NCBI GenBank assembly: GCA_963930775.1
Contig: OZ005705.1
Coordinates: 1,364,001-1,428,000, forward strand
Source: Cliona cf. orientalis
Taxonomy: Eukaryota > Porifera > Demospongiae > Clionaida > Clionaidae
DNA: 64,000 nucleotides
Direction: 5' to 3'
The notes under the pieces: model-generated
Databases searched by the model: none
The model's input: the letters and a program-made list of their open reading frames with translations, nothing else
Told to the model about the DNA's origin: nothing
Part shown: positions 35,107 to 47,085 of the stretch, piece by piece
Numbering within the stretch: the stretch's first letter is position 1
Layout of the letters: every line of letters starts with the position of its first letter
Program-made: the position numbers and the translations under genes

Positions 35107-37385
35107 TTCTCTCTCCTCTCACATCAACACCGTACATGTATGTGATATGGTTCATCAAACTATAATACAGCTCATTTCCGTGTGGAAGCAGAACCATTGC
35201 AATTCTTCGTAGTGTTGTGCCTTCTTCTTAGTAAACATACTTATACATGCATGATTTACCTCTGCCCATGCACTCGCTTCCTTGTAGGAAAGATTCACTA
35301 TTACAACTTAGCACTTCACTCACGACAGCATACTAATAGCTCAGAACATTTAATCTACATGATGAACTCCATTACTGATGAATATTATAATACACTGGAA
35401 CCCCTCTATTCCGGACACCCTCGGGACAGCTTCAGTGTCCTGATTAAAGGAGGTGTATGTCCTCATTTCAGGGGGTAGTTTGTACACTGATCTATGTAGT
35501 TTAGATCATGCATAGTGTCTTGATTAAGGGAGATGTCCTCATTTCGGAGGTATCTTTATAGAGGGATTCCACTGCTGCAGCACTGATACTAACAATATGA
35601 CTATTTTGAGTGCTTATAATGACGTAAAAAAGCAATACCTGTACGAGACTTTGGGAGGTAAAGGGGGAAGGGGAGGGGCTTATTGTTGGGAGAATACGGC
35701 AATAATGTACTACTGTCTCGAGTGCAGACGGCAGTGTTACTGGCCACATAATTCAAATAAGAGGAACCAATTACCAGTGAAAATACATAACAATATGAGG
35801 GGGTGGACACTTACACTAATTAACTTAGTAACAAAATGCAGTACAACATGCTGCATTGTAGCATAATCAAGTTGGAGCTGATTAGTACAATCTCTCATTA
35901 AGTACTTGAATTTACAGAAAGGGCAGTAGTTTTAAGAATTTTAACAGTGCATGGCTATATTTAATATTGTTTCCTGTTGGCCAGAAAATAGACAGATAAA
36001 AGTTGTTGAAAACATTCAAGTTTCCTGGGATTTTTTGAGCTATTTACAATTAATACTTAAAGGAATTGAGGTGACCGGTGCTTACCTCAATTGCTAAGCT
36101 AGCTCCCACTGACCTTCACACAAATGCCCCAATATAATAAGTTACATTATGTAACTATCAATAACCCCGTGTTTATCAATAACAAGACAAGGGGATAATT
36201 AAGGGGCTAACTAATTGTCAATTTAGTGAACAAGAAACACAAGGAAACACCCACCTATACCTACCTACATACACACAAGAGAATTGTTTGGGGTCTGGTT
36301 TCAATGACACATAACTCCTGAAGTTTTTACTATCCCCTTCTCCACTGCTTAAGAATTATAGGGAGGGGGGTCTATCACAGTTGGTGGGGAAGGATAGAGA
36401 GCTGGCTTGTTCAAGTATTGAATCAACAAAAACAGCAGGACAAGAATGTTCTGGTAATCCTGCATGGGAAATACAGGAGTTCTGTCAAAATTAGATATCA
36501 GGTTACTAGGGGACTGTCTAGTGGATATCCATGTAAAGGTACTTATCTACAGGTGTAGATCCCTGCAGAAGTAGGTTATTTTTGATGACCTAAATTAAAT
36601 CCACCTCCATATAACATAAATACAACATACATGTATAATAATATGTTAAGCAAACATATTATGTCCACACAGCATGAATAAATGCACCCCTCTGGTGACA
36701 TCAAATTATGATGACAAGGCATATTTAATTTTAGTCCCATAATATCACCATATCCCATAAACACACTAAACAAACAGTCTAATGTTAGAAGCTAAATGAC
36801 ATTATATATCATTATGAGCAGCATGAGAATGTCACTTACATAATAATCTATTTTGCCTTTCAGAGAGAAGACTATTATTATGGAATATAGACAGGTGGCT
36901 GGAGGGGAAGTGGCCTCATTGCCACATCCTCCCACCATGTACACAACTGTATAGACCTCACAACCACCAAGAGGTCCGTGGTGGTGTTAATGTAGTTGCT
37001 GACCTTAGCATAAATAATAAATGGCGGCATTGAATGGGACTTCCAGGACGAGCACTAATGGACCGATTCACTTGAGTACAGTGTACACACATACACACAC
37101 ACACATATATATATACATACACAAGAGCAGAGGGAAGCCAATCGACATATCTCATACACATACTTGCAATAACACAGATGCAAATAAATACACATGCATG
37201 TACAAACTGGAACAAACATGCGTAGGTACATAAACTACATGCGTACGCAGTGAGGCCGCTGTCACATCAAACTATCCAACAAGGCCTTCACTGACATTTC
37301 TCATTAGAAGGCTTGTACTGGTACAAGTAAGGCACAGAGTTGCATGTACCATTTAAACATACGTGAAACCATCCACGTCATGTGA

Positions 37386-37468
<83 letters not shown>

Positions 37469-40400
37469 AAGGGAGAGAGAGAAGGGGGGGGATAAGAGAA
37501 AGAGGCCACTTACCTAGCCACAACAAACTGGGTCGCGACATTCTTTCTAAACAATGTGCTGAGCTGGCGTAAAATACCACACAAAGGCAATTCAAACAGA
37601 GCCCATGCATGTATGTCTGTCCGTTCGTCTGTCCTTGAGGGTGGTGCTGCGAGCGCGTGATCACGGGAGATGACTAAGAACCCATCACAATGACAACAGA
37701 CACAAAGGCACATGACGCCAATAGAAACCCAACATGAGGCGTGAGATATAAAATACCATCGCATGCACACACACTGAAGCAAGAACGGGAAGATGCCATC
37801 ACCATGTCGATCGATCGTTGTGCAAGGCAATAACACGCCTGGGGAATGTACACTATGTTATGAGCATACTTCTGGTATGAATGGCAAGACCTTTTGGGGG
37901 GGGGGGGGGGGGGGGGAGGTCACGATAGGTCAGGATTAAGCCTTATATGGATGGGCTGCTAAGTACAGGATGTATTGAATCTCTGATCACTTCCCTCCCG
38001 AGCTCAGCCATTTCACACTTCATGATAGCTAGTATCTATACAGGTAGCAGCGCATAGTCTAGCATAAACAAACTAGGTATCTTCTTTGATATTATATTAT
38101 ATGAACTGTAGTTGCTGGCTTCTTCAGGGAAATGGGATGTGCAATCAATCCATGGATGATTCAAGCTTAATACATGTACATCCTCCCTCACAGGCAGTGT
38201 GAAAATTCCTAGACTGAAGTGTTGAAAGTGCTAGCTCAGGCCCCACTCCAGGGGCTGATTTTGGGGGGGGGGGGGGGGGGGGGGGGGGGTGGATAGGGTG
38301 GCTAGCCACCCCCCTTCACTAGTTGTTTTATGCAACGTAGTATTGGAGACATCCACCATTATTAACCAGCCACCCCCCTTGCACCAGTATAGTTTACTAT
38401 GGGTAGCCACCCCATCAGCCACCTTCCATGCAAATTTTCTGGATCAGTGCCTGCACTCACTGTCTTAGGTAACGACGATGAGAGGGAAACAGAAATTGAA
38501 TGGAAAGTGAGACCGAGATGGGGGGATTCATTAATAATTATTATTAATTAATCAGCTTACTCTTAATTAACGGCGATGCAGCAATAGGACAACACAATAG
38601 AAATAATTAACATTAGCATAACATGACATGAAGCAGTACCAAGGGGTTGCGCACTGGTACCGAGCACTAGACACACGACATTGTGTACAGTTCAGAAAAT
38701 TATCTGACTGTGATTACATTCAATAGAATATATTATATTGTGGGAAACAAATGAATAAGAGCAAGTCAGATCCAGGAATTTAGTAAACTCTAATCCCCCC
38801 TCCCATTCCTTCCCATCCCTTCCAATGAAAGAGGTTTGAAATCTAATAACACTGTTAATTACTCCACGTCATCGCACAGACCAGGTCAAGGCAATCTGCA
38901 CCATGTAATCAGATCCACAATCCCGTAATACTATTCATAGTACTTTAACAATACTATACATCCTACAAGGGAGCAAGGGTGATTGATAGAGAAAGTATGA
39001 AATCATGTGTGACACATGCATATTGAATTTCTGCTGCTTCAGTTCAGTAAGACTGATGACAGGAAGGCCACATCCATGCTGATAAACAATGTGAGGAATA
39101 ACGCAAGGAAAGATGTTCTCCCTAGACCCTTTCAGTACTGTAACAGCATCTCCCCCATGCCTTCAGTATCCATATTTCTTTGATATGGTAACCAAAGCGA
39201 TTGATGTGGTCATAAACTCCACCCAAACCACGCCCACCCACTATGGCTCAGGTCCTGGGAGGAGGGGGGTAATTACGAGGCCACAAGGAAGGCTGAGTAA
39301 GCAAATGAGGGAATGAAATCTCAGGGGAGGAGGAGGTGGAGGGGGGTACATTATCACGGAACAGCCTTGTAACCTCACGGGAGAACCAGCCCAGCAACAC
39401 GAATAGGAGTGACCAGTGATTGACCAAGTTTGCAGTTAATTTCTGTGTCGCGCATGAGCTATTGGTCAGGACATTGCTACCGAATGAGAGATAGCAAAAG
39501 AGAAGGGGAATACCGACATTTCATATTTATATTGCATGCATAGGACATTATAGCAAAAAAAAGTATGAGTAAGCTTTCACTTTATGCTGTTTAAGGACCA
39601 GTAGATTTTCAGTATGCAGGCTAGACTAGCCTGCACCCTAGGAAATGCATCAGATAACGAGCCTTTTTTTCCTCTATTTCCTTATTCCTTGTTTTTCATT
39701 CTAAGCCTTTGGGACTGGCCATTGAGTGAGTGATCTCACAGGGCAGTCACTGTAGCACATCTGCTTCAAAAACAACTGAGCTGCACAATCATCAAAAACG
39801 GCTCAAAAGATACACTGGATACAAGCCCCCCACCATACACTGTACTACAGACACATGCACAAACACACACACACACTCAATAATACCTACATATATACAA
39901 CCCTCACACTTGCATAATCTCAACAGTACACATCATCAAAAAATCAATGTAGCTGCATGCATGCACAGGTAAACAATGTCTTCATCAAAATGGACCTACA
40001 CCAGCTGGCAAGGCCAGCTACAGGTACATGTACATGTACATGTAGGCACAGGCATCATTCCCTAAACTCGCCGACTCGGCGAAAGATAATCACACAGATG
40101 TCTGGGCTTGAATGACCTAGAGTTTGTTTTGAGACTACGCACACACAAACGCACACACACGGCCAGACCAATTATTATCCACCAATAAGGGTAAACACGT
40201 TTCTTGGTAAGTTGATTCAGGTTTGAATAGATTGAAACGGACACATAAACAATAGGATGATGTCATTGGCAGTGTAATCATGCAGAGATAATCCGAGTAC
40301 ATGTGTGGACATGTACTGGACATGGCCCACAATATTATGTACATGTACGTAAATGTAAGATCAAAGAAATTATCATTAATTTTAGTTTTTCATAAACATT

Positions 40401-43400
40401 AAACTGAAAGAAAACAAGAGGAGCCCTTATCGCAAATAATATGTCATATGGTTCACTGTTCATGTGATAGAATTGAAAAGGTCTCTTCTTTTCAATCTTT
40501 CCCCCCCCCCCTCTCTCTCTCTTTCTCTTCCCTTCCTCCCTCCCCATCTCCTTGACCTCCTCCTTCTATCAAACTCATTACACTATTTGTACAAATCACC
40601 GTGACTGTCAAAGTGCTCAGCAACAATCAGCTACTTGTAAGGTAAGTCATCCTTGGAAACCATCTTAGTTCCAGGCCCGTAGCTGGGGCACTTTTGTATA
40701 CATATCTAGTCTAGTGTGGTAGTGATACCATGGCAATATTAATAATATATTTAACCCCGTTCTCCCAAAAATTAAGTCACTCACTGAGCTGTACTCCTTG
40801 CTATGTAATCTGTGTGCAATTAAATCAATGCATGCCAGCACAATTAACACAACGATGACTTTAAAATTCAAACTACAAGTAAATGACAGCTGCAGTTAAA
40901 TTAGCTCATAATGACACATAGTACACATACAAGCATCAGATGTCCTATTATGTACATTACTATGGTTTCAATATTACTTCCACAGTGTTGACACATGTAC
41001 ATTGTCAAAATAGTAATAATATTTTTCTATCCCCCTTGCATCACGGCTATTGTGCAATACACACAATACCCTTAGGCAATAGGCTAGGGAAGATTATGAT
41101 AACATCAGCACATGTAGAGGGCAACCAAGCAGCATGCACATCCAATGAATTTGTTTATGATAACCGACGTCACAGTTGTACAGTTGGTTTAACAAACACA
41201 AAAATGTTGGTTGTGGTATTTCCATTGTCAGCTCATCCTCCCCACCCCTCCCCCCATCTTCTCTCTCTTTTCTCTCTCTCCTTCTTCCCTCCCTCTCCCC
41301 CCCTTTCTTTCTTTCTTTCGTTCTCTCTCCCCCCTCTCTCTTCCCCTCCCTCTCCCTCCCTCCCTCCCTCCCTCCCACCCTCTCTCCCTGCCATCAGGAT
41401 ACTCAGAGAGACACTCGGAGGGTTTGAGAATCCGAATGACTTTGCCACTCTCTGTAGGTCCAGTAGCTCCACATTGAAGACAGTCTTGAGAGAGTGAGAG
41501 GCGTAGGCCTGGAGGTAGGACCTGTAGCCATCTCGAGCCGACTTGTGCAGGTAGTAGTTCTTTGCTATCAGCCTCTCCAGCTGTGTGCGTGCGTGCATGC
41601 ATGTATACGTGCATGTGTGTGTGCGTGCGTGAGCGAGTATGTGTGTGGATTCAAAGTCCAAACGTGCCTGTACGTACATGTATACTACATGCTAATTATA
41701 ATATGCTAATGTAATTAATTAGCATAATAAGGGTAATAACGACATGCATGCACACGCAATGCACAGCTGCACCACAAAGAAAGCGCATAAAATCTTACGT
41801 ACATGTAATCGAATTTGGGCAAATCATTAACTTTATCATCCCACACTTCACCAATTATCATCATTCACAAAAAAAATCAATCTATCCCGTTGATGAGACA
41901 CATACACATGTAGCTTTGGGAATTAGGTAACATGTATGAGAATATTGGCAGCAACTCAATATCACAGAAGCCCTCCATTTTACCACAAGGGCCTACCAAC
42001 TGAGAGCTGTAGAGTAAATAGACACACAAAGGTCTTCATGCATGGGCCTTGAAGTGGAGGGGGTGGGGGGCAAAGGGAAGAAGACTAAAAGGTGAATGGA
42101 GTATGGAGCAGACAGACTGGGATCGTAGGGCATCACCAGTCAATATATACATGCAATATACGGGTATGGTTTTATAAATAAGCCTCTCTGCTTGTTCAAA
42201 AGCTGACGGTACATGCTCTGACATGGATAAGGATGTCTCCCTTTCTCATCCCATCCTCCCTCCTTCTCTCACTCTCCCTTTCTCTCCCATCTTGACACCC
42301 AACCCAACCCGTCACAATCACAGAACTAATTTCATACCAGAACTAGGCATAATTAGACAGCCAACGATAAACACGGTGGAAGAGAACCATAGAGTAGCGG
42401 CACTCCATTGACTCTCTTACAGTGATGCCACACTAAGGCTTGGTTCATAGCACAATCACTGCAGGAACTAACTGAGTATCACGTATATTATAATACAATC
42501 CTCCACGCATATAACGTGATATAAATATATTATACTAATGGGCATCGTACACAAAGCATAAGGCTACATGCACTACTAGATAAGAGGCAGTAATTTATGC
42601 GAAATATGGCTAGATGCAAGGATGAACTACTGTAGACTTACAGCTACTGATGGCGGTAGTGTTGGCCATTTAAGGTTGTGTCAAAGATCAATTTACGCAC
42701 ACACGGAAGCAGTGTTATCAAAACTGAAGGCCACCTTCTTCCAGGTGAAAGGATCACATGGAGCATTTAAGTTAACCCCCCCCCCCCCCCGCCCCTTATC
42801 ATAGGTAGGGATATTCTATACATTACATCAAGGGACTAGCTATCACTGGTTGTTCAGGAGGGGAAATGTGCCAGTACTTTTAGTATTATTCTCTATCGAT
42901 ACTTCCTGTGAGGGGCAAATCAATCACAGGGATGGATTATCCCTGTGCCTCCCCTACTGGTAAGTTACCTTCAATTAATAAATCCCTGCTACATACATGA
43001 AATGATTTACAAAAATAATAGATGTACGCTACAGCCTACCCCTAGTTCTCAAGGCTAGGCAACTACATGCACATGTATATGTATGTAAGTGCAGGCTTTG
43101 CCTTTTCAATGGACTTATATTATGTACCTGAAGATTAAATCTCAAGCACACCACTCTTCGGACTACTGTGCCCTATGGGAAAACCCTGATCATAATACAG
43201 CCCCCCCCCCCCCCCCCCACAGACATACACACGCTTGGTCACTCATACACAGAACTACACATGTAAGGTTGCACATCACATATTATGTAATCCCATGCTT
43301 AATCACTGTCTGCTGAGACAACTATACAAATCGCAACATGTGCTGCTCCATGCTTAATCACAGCTCGGCAGTGGCAAGATTCACGCTCCACTGGTCGGGG

Positions 43401-43930
43401 TCATGGGTACATGCATGATGTGGACAAATACATTACAACAAGTAAATATGCACTGCTCACTTGAGACTGGACATTGCTCAATTTCTTATTGGCAAACTCG
43501 TACTCATTCAGGGGAACCTGGGGTGCATGTGTGTGTGTGTGTGTGTGAGAGAGAGAAAAACAGTAAAATCTTTCTGGCATAAGCAAGGGTATACTTTCTC
43601 TCCCCCTCCCTCCCTCTCCCTCATTACCTTGGCATGCTTTAGAAACTTCAAAAAGCCGAGCTCCTCTGGTAACAGGAAGAGGAGGGCATGACCACGCCCA
43701 CCTGCCCGAGCCGTACGTCCCACTCGATGAATGTATTCTTTGGGGTCGTCAGGCGGATCATACTGGACAATCCAGTCCACTTCTGGTATGTCCAGTCCTC
43801 TTGCGGCTACATCCGTACAGCAGAGGATGCCATGCTCAGCTTGACAAAACTCAAGAAATGATGAAGTTCTTTTTTGCTGTTTTTGGCGACCCTAGTGAAG
43901 AATAAAAGAGAGTGAGAGTAAACAAGGGCA

Positions 43931-43980
<50 letters not shown>

Positions 43981-46856
43981 GAGGGAGAGGGAGAGGGAGA
44001 GAGAGGATGAGAAAGAGGAAGAGAGAGAATAACAGTCAATCCTAAAACAAAACAGCAAACAACAAATGGAACTAAAATTCCAAATCTTACAGATCGACAG
44101 CACAATGTCGTAAATGATTTCACTAGCTGAAGTCCTAATGGGAAACAAATTGATTCTGGAGCAAAGTGGCGTCACTCAGTCTAGCTACTCTCTGTTATTG
44201 CATACTTGGAAGTATCTCCATGGCAACCTTTTAAAGAGTTGTTACGACTAACACACCCATCGAACCAAGTCCAGCAAAATAATGGCTTCATAAAATCAAA
44301 TTGAACAGTAAACCCACACAAGGTGCCAGGACACCATAGTTATGCAAGCAACACTTATTGAGTGATTAATAAAGGATTATCGACTGCTGATCCCTACCAG
44401 AACAAACTACTGAACCAAACAAACTACATGTACCCCTGGATCCACCACTGGTCTGACCCCACCAGCACAAACTACTGAACACCCCTGGATCCACCACTGA
44501 TTCTCAGAATACTTACATAATATTATATAAAACTAGTTTGCACTCACGTGTATGTCCATTACAGGTATGTCAATGTAGTTGAGCAGCTCGGAGTGGAATT
44601 TGACTGAGTTGCACGAGGAAAAGAAAACCATCACTTTCTTGTTGAGGTTCTTCTTGAGGAACGTGAACAACAGAAGGAACCGCAGCTCCGAGGCACACAC
44701 AACATAGCCCTGCACGAAAGGAGTGGTAGCATGTAAAATGATCGACCCTTACCCATTTGCCACTCATATTATGTATTGCGAAATTGACGACCCTTACCAT
44801 TTAAAACATTCAACTAGCCACTAATTTGAACTCACACTATCATCAAGCACATGTTGCGCTTTTGGGGCTGACGACCATTACCACATACAGTACTGTCATA
44901 CCCCAGGTTGCTAACACCTATATAGCACATTTCTCTCAGATCTGGCTCACTAGAGCTGACCAATGGCTAACCTGTTCCAGTCCTTCAACCGTCGACGTGT
45001 CCTTGTGATCGTCCACCCCTACATAAAGAGGCGCCTTCTTCAGTGACACACGGGCGAGATCTTCCACGTTCCGAGTCTGGGTCGCTGAAAACAAGACTGT
45101 CTGACGCTTCTCTGCAAAAAAAGAGAGAGAACAAAACAATATTAGCAAATAATTACGTGGTATTTTCTTCAGCAAAAAATGACGAGACACACTTGGTAGA
45201 AGTTTGATAATCTGTTTCATTTCTTCCTCAAATCCAATCTCCAAAATTCTGTCTGCTTCGTCGATGATAAGACACTGAAGGTTGCTGTACTGAAAGCCTT
45301 TCGTGTTCTGCCGAAGAAAAGAACCACTATTAGGAAAAGGGTCGGCACACCACCACGCTTCAATATTCTTAACACTACTCCCCAGCGCAGCGTACTCTAC
45401 AAAAGGCCCTCTCCCCACTTAAAACCCACCTGCTTTAGGTTGAATCGATCACTTCCTCTCCACCCCCCTCGTTCTCGTCCCAATATACCCACCTGTAAGT
45501 GATCCAGAAGTCTTCCCGGAGTGGCAACAAGCAGGTTCACCCCCTTCTGCAGTTTCTCCGCCTCCACCCTGCGGTTGGCCCCGCCCATAATGATCCCGTG
45601 TGAATGGTGGTGATAGGCGAGGAGTTCGGTCACGACACCGTACGTCTGGAGGGAGAGCTCTCGAGTCGGGGAGATGATTATGACTCCAGTACCTACAAGA
45701 GTAATAATTATTGAGAAGTGTACCAGAGGGTCTCCTTTCCAAAACAATCAGATAAAAAGAAAACGAGAGAGCTTTTGGTAAGAGCAGAAGAGTGCTAAAA
45801 TGATGATGTACACAATGTCATACCATTTCTTGGCATGAAATTGAGTTTGTAGAGGAGCTCCACGGCTGGAACAAGGAAAGCAAGAGTCTTCCCACTGCCT
45901 GTGCGAGCAGCACCCATCAAATCCCTAAAATTAAAATTAATGAGGAGACACACTGAATATTATCATATTGTAGGGCTAGGGATAGTCTGGAGAATCAAAG
46001 CAAAACTCCCTTCTGCATGCTGATGATACAGTGCTGCAATTACGTGGCAGAGGGGTTGTGGTCTGATTCTCGAGTGATCGATACTATGGTAGTGGCCACC
46101 CAGCTACACGTGGCTTGTCTCTAATTGGTACTCACCTTCCCTCGAGGAGAGGTCTGATGGATCGGTACTGTATCTCCATCATTTCTGTGAATCCCATCTC
46201 CCCGATGGCCTTGAGCGTCTTCTCTGACACCACATCGCCGAGAGACGAGAACAATCTGTCGTTGCCACCGACAACAGCTGTAGCTCCGCCTCCCGTCGAC
46301 ACAGCACCAGAGGTAGTGGCACCAGATGAAACAACTGGACCTTCATTCTTTGCTTCTGTATCTATAATATAGAAAAAAATTGGCAGGGAATTAAAGCCGG
46401 CAAAAAATTTTGCCAATGAGAGCAAATAGCAAACTCGATACATGTACCTTCAGTGTTGTCATGACTATCTGAAGTTTCTTTCGTGTCTCCAGTTTCATCG
46501 ATATCATCAGTTGATTCTAGCTCCTCATCAACACTCTCAAAGTCGCTACTGCTATTAACCCCTTCTTCACTACATTTTTGACGCTTAGTTCTCTGGGGCA
46601 TCGAATTGAGATCTCTACGCAATCTCTTCTTTTTTGACGAATCTTTCACTTCAGACGAAGTGTCATCTTCAGCAGCAACAGAACAAGCCTTTTCTTCAAC
46701 TTCTAAAAATAATTTTACCATACAATTTAGCACACATAAAGGTTTGGCGGGTTCCTTACTAGTAGAAAGCTCCTTTAGAGTATCTTTCATTCTCGCTCTC
46801 GCCTTCTTCCTCATCCTTCTGAGCTTTCTAACGTTCCTATCTCTCAGAGTCGGCAT
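31247..46856 (-). CDS. DDX18: DEAD-box RNA helicase DDX18 (Has1 orthologue)
   Basis: DDX18/Has1 is a nucleolar ATP-dependent RNA helicase of 60S ribosome biogenesis. Twelve exons join in frame: 46856-46760, 46702-46448, 46361-46136, 45924-45824, 45692-45493, 45307-45193, 45111-44972, 44709-44548, 43891-43628, 43517-43461, 41580-41403, 31401-31247; 649 aa (human about 670). Motifs in order: Q region ([19 protein letters not shown]), [28 protein letters not shown] in [22 protein letters not shown], and HRVGRTAR. The family-specific tail includes YFLHKS-like [11 protein letters not shown] and FGFSNPP. The basic C-terminus ([18 protein letters not shown]) matches the DDX18 ending and lies 10.0 kb away from the previous exon. 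The N-terminus is Lys/Arg- then Asp/Glu/Ser-rich. Head-to-head with ILVBL. Confidence 0.95.
35393..35574 (+). mobile_element. MITE-like element, copy 2 (full length)
   Basis: About 182 bases bounded by inverted ends: CACTGGAACCCCTCTATT on the left and TATAGAGGGATTCCACTG on the right. It aligns through its length with the minus strand of 24301-24485. No coding capacity. Confidence 0.72.
37386..37466. repeat. (GA)n microsatellite
   Basis: About 40 near-perfect GA units inside the large DDX18 intron. It produces spurious Arg-Glu and Ser-Leu open frames. Confidence 0.95.
38263..38289. repeat. Poly-G run of about 27 bases
   Basis: An uninterrupted G tract flanked by short repeated agccacccc units (38300-38420). 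A second G run of about 20 lies near 37897-37916. Length is uncertain because homopolymers are prone to sequencing error. Confidence 0.85.
41581..43460 (-). other. DDX18 intron 10
   Basis: This 1.9-kb intron has C-runs at about 42777-42790 and 43201-43218 and scattered GT-rich sequence. No supported exon. Confidence 0.65.
43925..44025. repeat. (GA)n tract in DDX18 intron 8
   Basis: About 100 bases of GA-rich repeat. On the DDX18 strand it is CT-rich and ends about 30 bases before the exon-9 acceptor at 43892, so it can serve as an extended polypyrimidine tract. Confidence 0.85.
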
Positions 46857-47085
46857 CTTGACTTGCTATCTACACGTGGATTCCGTAAATTAACCCCTTC
46901 TCCATTTTAACGGAAAAAGTAAAAATAGGAACCTAAGTCACATGCACATTCCAGCTGCATATCGCACGCATGCAGGGCAATTCAAATCATCTTCCAACGT
47001 TGCCTCGAATTTCGTCTGCGTATTCAAACAAAGACAGCTGGAACGTCAGTATTCCTATCAGGTTCGTTTTGCGCGACAAAGAATC
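46857..47085. promoter_or_regulatory. Bidirectional promoter, DDX18 (-) and ILVBL (+)
   Basis: Only 229 bases separate the two start codons. It includes an E-box-like CACGTG near 46874 and a cgcacgcatgcag stretch near 46968 that is a partial NRF1-like match. Motif function is inferred. Confidence 0.55.

Larger units (their letters stand above)
31402..41402 (-). other. 10.0-kb DDX18 intron before the last exon
   Basis: The largest intron in the window. It carries a full inverted-repeat element (35393-35574), a long GA repeat (37386-37466), G homopolymers near 37897 and 38263, CT tracts (35068-35116 and 40500-40548), and many acatgtac-type repeats. No recognisable coding exon was found. One possible short exon at 34857-34901 is listed as a finding. 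Confidence 0.75.

Noticed and set aside
37353-37664. Ser-Leu repeat protein (-) and Arg-Glu repeat protein (+)
   Set aside because: Both are translations of a GA microsatellite.
41094-41679. Several 80-180-codon frames rich in Ser/Pro/Leu or Arg/Glu/Gly
   Set aside because: They arise from the CT tract beside DDX18 exon 11. Only the exon 41580-41403 is real.
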